Positions 23,794-33,087 of a stretch of 64,000 bases of DNA are shown piece after piece; the first letter of the stretch is position 1; each line of letters begins with the position of its first letter. This stretch comes from Tricholoma matsutake (Eukaryota; Basidiomycota; Agaricomycetes; Agaricales; Tricholomataceae): contig AP026546.1 of the NCBI GenBank assembly GCA_026075535.2, positions 8,928,001-8,992,000 of the forward strand, in the 5' to 3' direction. The notes below the pieces were generated by a model that was not told where the DNA came from, made no database searches, and worked only from the letters and a program-made list of their open reading frames with translations. The position numbers were made by a program, and so were the translations under genes.

Positions 23794-24900
23794 TCATTCT
23801 TTTTCTTCTTCATTGAGTTCATCCAGCATTATGCAGACTCTCTGGTAGGTGTCCTCCCCAGTCTTTTTCTGGGTGAGGCAGTTTTGGTAGGGGGGAGGTG
23901 CTGACCCTGTCTGGGTAGGGGTTTTTCCATCCCTGTGGTTGGATGATTGGTGTCCGGGCTGGTGACAAATGAAACACAATCCCTTTCAGAGGTGTTCTGT
24001 GTGTTCTTGGTTCGTTAGTCGGTTGATATCAAGAGAGGGCTGTCCTTTCTTTGTTGTTTCCTTCATCTTCTGGTTCTGCCTGGTCTTCCCCAGGATTGCC
24101 ATGGCCTGTTTCCATTGGCCTTTGTATTTCGAGGCTGCCTTTATCCAGCCCTCAAGAGTGTTGGGTACCATTTCCATCATGTGTACCCTCTTCAGTAATT
24201 TGGGGTGCAGTCCATCTATGAAGTACTTGATCATGGCTGCATCTTCTGTGATTCCCATCCTGTCTTTCAGGATGCAGAGGTTCGCCACATATTCTTCAAG
24301 GTTCCCTGAACCTTGCTTGAGATTCTTGATCTCTGTCTTTGCCATTCCAGCATCATCGATCGGTGAGAAGGCCTCTAAGACCTTCTGTCAGAAGTCTGCA
24401 TATTCACCGAGTCCCTCGGACTGGTGTTGGTTGACGAATGCCTGCGCCCAGGCAGCTGCTGTCCCTCCATTCATGAAGGACAGCATGAAGATAATCTTGT
24501 CATTTGTGTCATAGAGCTGGTCATTGATTCGCAGGTATAGGTCTATCTCCTGCAGGAACTTGGCGGTCTTGGTCCGCTCTCCTGAGAAGTCTGTTGGTGA
24601 TCAGATTTGAATGTCCTTCACGGACGTCATCAGTATGGTTGCGGGTTCAGACATCTCATTATAGAGGTCGTCGGTTTCGTCTGTTAAGAAGCGGGTGGAT
24701 GTTTCGGGTGGGGGTGTGTGTGGTTGTTCAAAGTCTTCGTCGGTGAGGAAATCTCCTCGTTGTCTGTCAGTTGATCCATAGAACCAATGCTGTGCTGGGG
24801 TCGAGTAATGGACTAGTCTTCCGTTGTATCAGTACCAAGAAGAACCTGGCTGTGGTTCTGCTTCTCTTGGTGGTTGGTCTGGGGTTTGTCTAAACCCGGG
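23794..24900 (-). pseudogene. Element D gag (fragmented)
   Basis: The best open piece (24345-23986) has gag-like text with a FIDGLHPKLLKRV motif and GWIKAA. A knuckle at 23979-23930 reads CFICHQPGHQSSNH, with the final cysteine replaced by histidine. Upstream pieces to about 24900 carry stops, including TGA at expected arginines near 24389 and 24601. Confidence 0.65.
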
Positions 24901-24957
24901 TCACTGTGGTGTGTATCGAGACGTATTGCCTACACCTAGGTAGGTGGGCTAGCAGAT

Positions 24958-24968
24958 AGTTTAGATCT
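24958..24968 (-). promoter_or_regulatory. Predicted self-priming site of element D
   Basis: Element-strand AGATCTAAACT begins 2 nt (TA) after the LTR end. It is the exact complement of AGTTTAGATCT inside the LTR (plus 25196-25206). That LTR site lies 34 bp below a TATAAG box (25235-25240). The spacer and length match copies A and B. Confidence 0.65.
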
Positions 24969-24970
24969 TA

Positions 24971-25626
24971 TGTTAAGGGCAAAGCCTCAATCACTCGATC
25001 TAGTCGATGTCATTCGATGAGGTGCTTCCTCAATGAGTTGTTCGGCACTAGTCTTACTCAGAGCATCCGACGTAAGATAGGTAGTGCACTCTAGCAGGGC
25101 TTCTGCATAGAGTCGTTCAAGTTCACGCACTAAGGGGCTTCCTTAGTGGTTTCGAGTAAGTTTGTGAGTTTGCAAGTTAAGGCTGTTAATTGCCTAGATC
25201 TAAACTAAGGACATCCCTACTACGAGTTGCAGTACTTATACTACGAGGGAGGTCTTTATTGTCCAATCGGAAAGATAGATGCGTATCAAGTAAGAATAGA
25301 AACAATAGACCTCATGCCTTGCATGAGGCATCCAATGTCACAGAGTGCTGCGGCGCAGCATGTCGATCGTGAGAGTCCGACGTCATGGACCTCATGTCAG
25401 GGGGCTGTCATATCACAGCATGTGTGGGAGCGGGTTCAGGTGCATGGAGTCACCATGCATCAAGGGTGCCTTCCATGGGAAGGGGATCGAATGCATGCAG
25501 TCGGCATGCGTCATGTGTGTGTCGGATGTCAAGGACATGCCCTAGGCATGAATCAAGGGGTGCCTCCTGTCTGGAGGGGATCATCGGGTGCATTGGGTTC
25601 CATGAGTTACAAGGAAAATTGTAACA
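24971..25626 (-). repeat. 5' LTR of element D
   Basis: 656 bp, beginning TGTTA and ending TAACA on the plus strand (5-bp inverted ends). It carries TATAAG and the predicted transcript start AGTTTAGATCT on the element strand. Boundaries are inferred from the inverted ends, the self-priming layout and the copia coding text that begins directly at 25627. There is no second LTR to compare. Confidence 0.7.
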
Positions 25627-28098
25627 TGCCACCTCACAGTCCACGACTCCCCAGCTTCAAATGGTGCAGTCGAACAGGGAAATAGAACCCATATGAACGA
25701 TGCCCATGCGATGATGATCACAGCTGGCCAACCTTGATCCTTGTGGGCTGAAGCAGTCCGTCACGATGTCTGGTTGCATAACTGTGCACCAACACATGGC
25801 CTGACTGAGTCAAAGACCCCTTACGAGGTAGCAATGGGGGAGAAACCCGACTTGTCGAAGCTTTGTGAATGGGGCACAATTGTCTGGGTAAAATGGCTTG
25901 ATGCTGGGAAGTTGGATCCAAGAGCTGAAGAAGCTTGATTTGTGGGCTACAACAATGAATCGAAGGGTTTTCATATCTATTGGCCGAAGCAACACAAGGT
26001 CAGCATCGAAAGGGATGTTTATTTTGACAAAAATCGTGCTTTACAGCCTGATGAAGCGTCAATTGAGGGGGTGGAAGATGTATTCACCAATTTAGACACT
26101 TCCCAGCCTTGAAACAGCTCCAATAACCCAATAGCACCTGTCAATAACGCATCCAAGGATCCTGAACCCAAAAGTGTTGATAATGTGGCCGAAAATCTGC
26201 CAGCAACACCCATCATTAGCCCAGAAACCTCGGAAACTCCACCCAAGATACCAATACCTCCACCACATCAAAGAAGCATGAGGCGAAACTCCCTAATGGG
26301 CCTCACCCCAGTCGACGAAACTGAATATGGCTGGGGAAAACATAAATGCATTGCCAGCTCATGAGCTAGCACCAATGTTTTAGAAGTCATCGAGAGAGCC
26401 TATATGTTTGAGGATAACGGTTCTCTTGAACCAGGGGGAGTAGAACTTGATATGAGTGAGGAGGAATGGTTTCATGAAGCAATGCAGGTAGCGATGGCAG
26501 CCAGTGGGGACGAGCCAACATTGAGTGAGGCGTTAAATGGTGATGAACGATCGGAATGGTCGGATGCAATCGATGTGGAACTTACCCAAATGGAGAAAGT
26601 AAATGCCTGGGTTCCCATCATTCCACCACTGAACACCAACATCATTCCATCCCGCTATGTATTCCGTCATAAACGTGATGCGGCTGGAAATGTTTCCTGT
26701 CACAAAGCTTGCCTAGTTGTCAAAGGATTCAGGCAGCAGTTTGGCGTTGATTACATCAAAACATTTGCTCCCACAGTCCGAGCTGCTACTCTCTGGGTCC
26801 TCCTGTCATATGCAGCTCTGAAAAATGCCGCTGTCCATCAATGTGACATGAAAAACGCTTACCTGAACTGTCATTTGCAGGATGGCATAGAACTTTACTC
26901 CGAACTCCCACCAAAATATGAAGATTACCATAAATTACCACCAGACCTCAAGGGCAAGCCAAACGTAGTCTGCAAGTGGCTTGTATCAGTTTATGGATCA
27001 AAACAGGGAGCTCATGACTGGTATGCTGAGGTGAAATTTTTTTTGCAGGTCTCAGATACACGGTCTCAGTCGCAGAGGAGGCTGTGTTCTATTTATATCA
27101 TGGTGACAAGTTTACTATCGTCGCCACCACCACTGATGACTTTACTATCATTGCGGATTCCACCGAGAGTGCCAACCACTTGATCCAGAAGCAACTTCCA
27201 CAATGCTTCAAAATCTCAGACCTCGGACCTATTAACTGGCTTCTTGGCATTAGCATCATGCATGACCTCAAAGCCAAAACCATCTCATTGAGTCAACAAG
27301 CTTACTTTGAGCAAATCATTGCTCGATTCGGTCTCCAAGATGCCCATTCCACTGTCACTCCCATGGAACCTGGAATCAACCTCAGCCTTGACTCACCCGC
27401 CATTTCACCAACAGTTCTCACACCCACTGAGAAAACAAAGTACAGGGAGATGATTGGATGCCTTATGTATGCAGCTGTCATGACACGTCCCGACATCACG
27501 TTTGCTGTTTCCACTCTATCCCAGTACCTCAAATCCCTGAGAACCACTCATCTCATTGCAGTAACTCAGGTATTCCGCTATCTCTCTGGTACTAAAAGCC
27601 TCAAACTTGTTCTTGGAGGCAAATATTCAAATCTCATGGGCTACTCGGATGCTGACTGGGCTTCCCACACACACCGTCACTTGATTTCCGGATTTGTTCA
27701 CTTTGTAGGAATTGGTGCCGTCACTTGGAGCAGCAAGAAACAACCCATCGTCACTTTCTCAAGTACCAAAGTGGAATATGTTGCGTTAACTCACACTTCA
27801 AAAAACATTTTATGAAATTCACAAATTACTTACTGAAATTTCTTCTATTTTTAGTTTTACTTTACCTACCACTCTTTTCTGCGACAACCAAGGTGCAATT
27901 TGCCTTTCAAAGGATGCCACATTCCACAGATGCACGAAGCACATCAACATCCACTTTCATTTCATATGCCAAACTGTTACCACTGGCCACATGGCTTTGC
28001 AATACTGTCCTACCGATGACATGATCGGCGACATCTTCACAAAATCACTTGCTCGAATCAAGTTCGAGAAATTCCGTTCTCTCCTCGGACTCCTCTGA
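25627..28098 (+). pseudogene. Copia element F pol remnant: integrase, RT, RNase H
   Basis: Copia integrase text starts right at the element D LTR (HDSPASNGAVEQGNRTHMND; a stop follows near 25733). It continues through WAEAVRHDVWLHN and FVGYNNESKGFHIYW. The reverse transcriptase (26404-27400) includes HQCDMKNAYLN and SVYGSKQGAHDWY. A frameshift falls at a run of T near 27045, and TTDDFTIIAD follows in the place of the YVDD box. RNase H includes GYSDADWASHTHRHLISG. After a stop near 27813 the C-terminal part is still readable to GDIFTKSLARIKFEKFRSLL at 28098. The 5' half is absent. Confidence 0.85.
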
Positions 28099-28122
28099 TT
28101 CCGCATCCATCTCAAGGGGGAG

Positions 28123-28324
28123 TGTTGTGATATCGAGCCGTCCCTGGACCGTGATGCCCAGATAGGGAAGCTACACAGTACCAAGTAATATGGTATATAG
28201 AACGTATACATTGTACCGAATGATACGGGTTTGTGGGGGCCCGTAGAACACTCTCATAATAAGTATAACATGTACTACTATCAAATAGATACAGTGTTAG
28301 TATTCTGGCTTGTTATTTACTACG
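28123..28324 (+). repeat. 3' LTR of copia F
   Basis: 202 bp starting TGTTGTGATATC directly after a CAAGGGGGAG polypurine tract (28113-28122) and ending TTATTTACTACG. It is followed by GGGAATGTTAATGGCC, the same flank seen next to the solo LTR at 32145-32360. The first ~46 bp differ from that solo LTR; the rest aligns. Confidence 0.7.
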
Positions 28325-28454
28325 GGGAATGTTAATGGCCAGATCAGTGACCTACGAGGTAGTGTTGTACACAGTAAACAGCAACAGCAACGGCAGCAGC
28401 AACGGTGGCGGCATTGGCATATATGTGCGGTATTACAGCATCATGTATAATAAA

Positions 28455-29796
28455 TTTAAGTGATAATTAATTTGTTGTAGTATGCAGACCTACAAATTGA
28501 GGTCGGTGCCGAGTGCTGCTTGGCAACCCAGTGACTGTTCCGATGCCAATGCTGATGCACCTAAAAAGAAATCCCGATGCCGATGCCTTGTTTATGCAAC
28601 AATTAATTTGTTGTAGTATGAAGATTTGTAAAATAAGGTCGGTGCCGAGTGCTGCTCGGCAACCCGGTGGCTGTGCCGATGCCGATGCCGATGCCACCGA
28701 AAAAAAATCCTGATGCCATACAGTGAGATGTATGATAAACTCAGTAAATGCCCTGTTTATGTGATAATTAATTTGTTGTAGTATGAAGATTTATAAAATG
28801 AGGTCGGTGCCGAGTGCTGCTCGGCAACCCGGTGGCTGTGCCGATGCCGATTCCGATGCCACTGCCATCTCAAAAAATCTCAAGGCTGAAGGTTGTACAG
28901 TGTCATGTATGATATACTCAGTAAATGCCCTGTTTATGTGATAATTAATTTGTTGTAGTATGAAGATTTATAAAATGAGGTTGGTGCCGAGTGCTGCTCG
29001 GCAACCCGGTGGCTGTGCCGATGCCGATTCCGATGCCGCTGCTGTCTCAAAAAATCTTGAGGCTGAAGGTTGTACAGTGTCATGTATGATATACTCAGTA
29101 AATGCCCTGTTTATGTGACAATTAATTTGTTGTAGTATGAAGATTTATAAAATGAGGTCGGTGCCAAGTGCTACTCGGCAACCCGGTGGCTGTGCTGATG
29201 CCTATGCCAATGCCAATGCCACTGCCATCTCAAAAAAATCTTGATGCCAAAGGTTGTACAGTGTCATGTATGATATATTCAGTAAATGCCCTGTTTATGT
29301 GATAATTAATTTGTTGTAGTATGCTGATTTACAAAATGAGGTTGGTGCCGAGTACTGCTCAGCAACCCAGTGGCTATGGCCAATGCCGATCCCGATGCTG
29401 ATGCCACTGCCATCTCAAAAAAATCTTGAGGCCAATGGTTGTATAGTGTCATGTATGATATACTCAGTAAATGCCCTGTTAATGTGATAGTGCTGCTCAT
29501 CATCCCAGTGGCTGTGGCCAATGCCACCTAAAAAAAAAATTCTGATGCCAAAGGTTGTACAGTGTCACGTATGATAAACTCAGTAAAGGCCTCATTTAAG
29601 TGATAATCAACTTGTTGTAGTATGCAAACCTAGACAATGAGGTCAGTGCCGAGTGCTGCTTGACAACCTGGTGGCTTTGGCCAATGCTACCTAGGAAAAT
29701 TTCTTGATGCTGCAAGGTGCACAGTGTGGTGTATGATTTATTCAGTGGAGTCAAAGCCTCATTTACATTTGTAGTATGCAGACCTACATAATGAGA
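28455..29796 (+). repeat. Left tandem array of ~170-bp units
   Basis: Units near 28465, 28602, 28766, 28942, 29120, 29303, 29603 and 29772, plus one with an internal deletion near 29480. Each holds TTTGTTGTAGTATG, GGTCGGTGCCGAGTGCTGCT, a GATGCC-rich patch and a GTAAATGCCCTGTTTATGTG end. In the better units GCCGAG and CTCGGC can pair as a 6-bp hairpin. Confidence 0.85.
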
Positions 29797-29904
29797 TATG
29801 ATGTTGGAGGAAATTACATCCAAGTCTGGAGGTTGACTAACCTTGACAGATGGGCATGGCAATGGAGGGGATGGAGTTGAGGGTTAGTACACAATTATTG
29901 TGAA

Positions 29905-31935
29905 TAGAGATCATTGCATAAATGAAAGCATTTACTGAGTTTCTCATACATGTCACTGTACAGCATTGGGAATTTTTTTTCAGTAGCATCGGCCACAGCA
30001 ACAGGGGGGCCGAGTAGCACTTGGCACTGAGCTCATTGTCTAGGTCTGCATACTACAACAGATTAATTATCACTTAAATGAGGCCTTTACTGAGTTTATC
30101 ATATGTGACACTGTACAACTGTTCGCATCGGGATTGTTTTTAGGTGGCATCAGCCACAGCCACTGGGTTACTGAGCAGCACTCAGCAGCGACCTCATTTT
30201 GTAAGTCTTCATACTACAACAAATGAATTATCACATAAACAGGGCATCTACTGAGTTTATCATGCATGTCACTGTACGGCATCAGGATTTTTTTTTCGGT
30301 GGCATTGGCATCGCCATCGGCCACAGCCACCAGAGGGCTGGGCACCACTCAGCACCAACCTCATTTTGTAGGTCTGCATACTACAACAAATTAATTATCG
30401 CATAAACAGGGCATTTACTGAGTTTATCATACATGTCACTGTATGGCATTGGGATTTTTTATTTGGTGGCATCAGTATCAGCATCGGCCACAGCCAGTGG
30501 GGTGCTGAGCACCACTCAGCACCAACCTCATTTTGTAAGTCTTCATACTACAACAAATTAATTATCACATAAACAGGGCATGTACTGAGTATATCATATG
30601 TACAACCTTCAGCCTCAAGATTTTTTTGACATGGCATCGGCATTGGCATTGGCCACAGCCACCGGGTTGCCAAGCAGCACTCAGCACCGACCTCATTTTG
30701 TAAATCTTCATACTACAACAAATTAATTATCACATAAACAGGGCATTTACTGAGTATATCATAAATGACACTGTACAACCTTTGGCATCGAGATTTTTTT
30801 GAAACGGCAGCGGCATCAGCATCGGCATTGACCACAGCCACCGGGTTGCTGAGCAGCACTCGGCACCAACCTCATTTTATAAATCTTCATACTACAACAA
30901 ATTAATTATCATATAAACAGGGCAAATACTGAGTATATCATACATGACACTGTACAACCTTTGGCATCAAGATTTTTTTGAAACAGCAGCGGCATTGGCA
31001 TTGGCATTGGCCACAGCCACCAGGTTGCTGAGCAGTGCTCAGCACCGACCTCATTTTATAAATCTTCATACTACAACAAATTAATTATCACATAAACAGG
31101 GCATTTACTGAGTATATCATAAATGACACTGTACAACCTTTGGCATCGAGATTTTTTTGAAATGGCAGCGGCATCAGCATCGGCATTGACCACAGCCACT
31201 GGGTTGCTGAGCAGCACTCAGCACCGACCTCATTTTATAAATCTTCATACTACAACAAATTAACTATCACATAAACAGGGCATTTACTGAGTATATCATA
31301 CATGACACTGTACAACCTTCAGCCTCAAGATTTTTTGAGACAGCAGCGGCATCGGAATCGGCATCGGCACAGCCACCGGGTTGCCGAGCAGCACTCGGCA
31401 CCAACCTCATTTTATAAATCTTCATACTACAACAAATTAATTATCACATAAACAGGGCATTTACTGAGTATATCATACATGACACTGTACAACCTTCAGC
31501 CTTGAGATTTTTTGAGATGGCAGTGGCATCGGAATCGGCATCGGCACAGCCACCGGGTTGCCGAGCAGCACTCGGCACCGACCTCATTTTATAAATCTTC
31601 ATACTACAACAAATTAATTATCACATAAACAGGGCATTTACTGAGTTTATCATGCATCTTACTGTATGGCATCAGGATTTTTTTTCAGTGGCATCGGCAT
31701 CGGCATCGGCACAGCCACCGGGTTTGCGAGCAACACTCGGCACCGACCTCATTTTACAAATCTTCATACTACAACAAATTCATTATTGCATGAACAAGGC
31801 ATCGGCATCAGGAATTCTTTTTAGGTGCATCGGCATCGGCATCGGCACAGTCACCGGGTTGCCGAGCAGCACTCAGCACCGACCTCAATTTGTAGGTCTG
31901 CATACTACAACCAATTAATTATCACTTAAATTTAT
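29905..31935 (-). repeat. Right tandem array, inverted orientation
   Basis: About twelve units of the same sequence on the opposite strand, marked by CATACTACAACAAA near 30048, 30210, 30378, 30546, 30709, 30888, 31066, 31246, 31424, 31600, 31768 and 31904. Units nearest the outer end are the most similar to the left-arm consensus; those near the centre are more diverged. Confidence 0.85.
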
Positions 31936-31971
31936 TATACATGATGCTGTAATACCGCACATATATGCTGA

Positions 31972-32090
31972 TGCCGCCGCCGTTGCCACCACCATTGCCG
32001 CTGCTGTTGCCACCACCATTGCTGCTGCTGTTGCCACCACTGTTGCCACTGCTGTTGCCACTGCCATTGCCACTGCCATTGCCATTGCCA
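31972..32090. repeat. Trinucleotide-rich block in the right arm
   Basis: About 115 bases of GCC/GCT/ACC/ATT and TTG triplets. The left arm has only about 40 bases of the complementary CAGCAACGG-type text at 28380-28420, so the block differs in length between arms. Confidence 0.75.
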
Positions 32091-32144
32091 TTTACTGTGT
32101 ACAACACTACCTCGTAGGTCACTGATCTGGCCATTAACATTCCC

Positions 32145-32360
32145 CGTAGTAAATAACAAGCCAGAATACTAACACTGTATCTATTTGATAGTAGTACATG
32201 TTATACTTATTATGAGAGCGTTCCACGGGCCCCCACGAACCCGTATCATTCGGTACAATGTATACGTTCTATATACCGTATTACTCGGTACAGTGTAGCT
32301 GCTCTATGTGTGATGCTGCCATACCCGGTACTCTCATTTATTCATTTGTTGGTTACTACA
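32145..32360 (-). repeat. Solo copia LTR
   Basis: 216 bp, TGTAGTAACC to TTATTTACTACG on the minus strand. It is flanked by TTCCC at 32140-32144 and 32361-32365, a perfect 5-bp duplication. It sits at the same point of the right arm as the copia F LTR does on the left arm, but its first ~67 bp belong to a different subfamily. No internal copia sequence follows. Confidence 0.75.
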
Positions 32361-32365
32361 TTCCC

Positions 32366-32620
32366 CCTATCTTTGACACTATGTAAATCTCGTAGTCGTA
32401 GCTTCCCACCTCAGTGCTTTTACATTCACTGAGGTGTAAGTCCCCCTTTACTATACTTCGTTATACTCTTTACTTACCTTGAAGTAGTACTCGTTATTCT
32501 ATTCTAGGTACTACTACTCAATATTAGTGCTTTTACATTCACTGAGGTTACTCGTTATTCTATTCTAGTCTCGTAACCAGTCCCTGCCTTTTAGATCATG
32601 TAATTATCTCAGATGTTTTG
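32366..32620. repeat. Spacer with duplicated blocks
   Basis: Two direct duplications: AGTGCTTTTACATTCACTGAGG (near 32415 and 32527, written here as a run slightly shorter in one copy) and ACTCGTTATTCTATTCTAG (near 32488 and 32549). Non-coding. Confidence 0.6.
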
Positions 32621-32647
32621 CCTCACATACAAAATATGTAAGGGGAC

Positions 32648-32858
32648 TAGGGGGGACTTGGGGAGGTGCCCTGTGTGTTTCTCCTATTTTTTACATTTGT
32701 CCTATATTTTCCCTCACTTCATTTCCTTCTATTCTTCATTTCCTTCTATTCTTCATTTTCTATGATTTTTCCTTATTTTATTACTAATTTCCCTTTTCTA
32801 TCATATTTGTGCATGCTGACAGTTTTGTATTTAGAGGCGGAGTACCCCTTCCTACATC
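32648..32858 (+). repeat. Dispersed repeat, partner at 640-825
   Basis: Same block order as 640-825: GGAGGTGCCCTGTGTGTTTC, then TTCCTTCTATTCTTCATT duplicated, a CTTATTTTATTAC segment, GTGCATGCTGACAG and TTTAGAGGCGGAGTACCCCTTCC at the end (last block 20 bases or slightly more). Non-coding. Confidence 0.6.
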
Positions 32859-33087
32859 ACGCGCATGGGGAATAACCTCGTTCTATAAATAGAACTCGGA
32901 ATCATAAAGCGTACTATAAATAGCATCAAAGCCCGGCACTTGTGGCGCTTATTCATGGTGTAGATCTCAACACGAGATTGACCATTAGCTCGTTAAATCG
33001 CTCACTTGACAGATGACACCACGAATGACACAGTTGTGACCATGATCTACACAGAAGACTTGCAGAAGACAGAAAGGATACAGCCTA

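Larger units (their letters stand above)
19713..25626 (-). mobile_element. Ty3-type element D, 3' truncated
   Basis: Minus-strand element with a 5' LTR (24971-25626), gag, protease, reverse transcriptase, RNase H and integrase. It is cut off inside the integrase C-terminus at 19713, so no 3' LTR is present. The other boundary abuts copia integrase text at 25627. Nearly all in-frame stops I checked are TGA where related elements have arginine. Confidence 0.85.
28325..32140. repeat. Large palindromic repeat array (foldback-like)
   Basis: Two arms in opposite orientation. Outer arm text (AATGTTAATGGCCAGATCAG to the TGTACACAGTAAA block) occurs at 28328-28379 and inverted at 32090-32141. Inside come a trinucleotide-rich block, then ~170-bp tandem units. 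The left array has about nine units marked by TTTGTTGTAGTATG; the right array has about twelve marked by the complement CATACTACAACAAA. A ~110-bp unique spacer (29797-29905) lies between. Long inverted termini made of tandem subrepeats are characteristic of foldback elements. No transposase is visible. Confidence 0.8.

Noticed and set aside
28455..31935. CRISPR-like array
   Set aside because: Units are ~170 bp, contiguous and diverged, with no short identical repeats separated by unique spacers, and the context is a fungal genome.
31922..32159. Gly/Asn or Gln/Trp repeat ORFs in the trinucleotide block
   Set aside because: Produced by triplet repeats in the palindrome arm; no conserved frame in the left arm.
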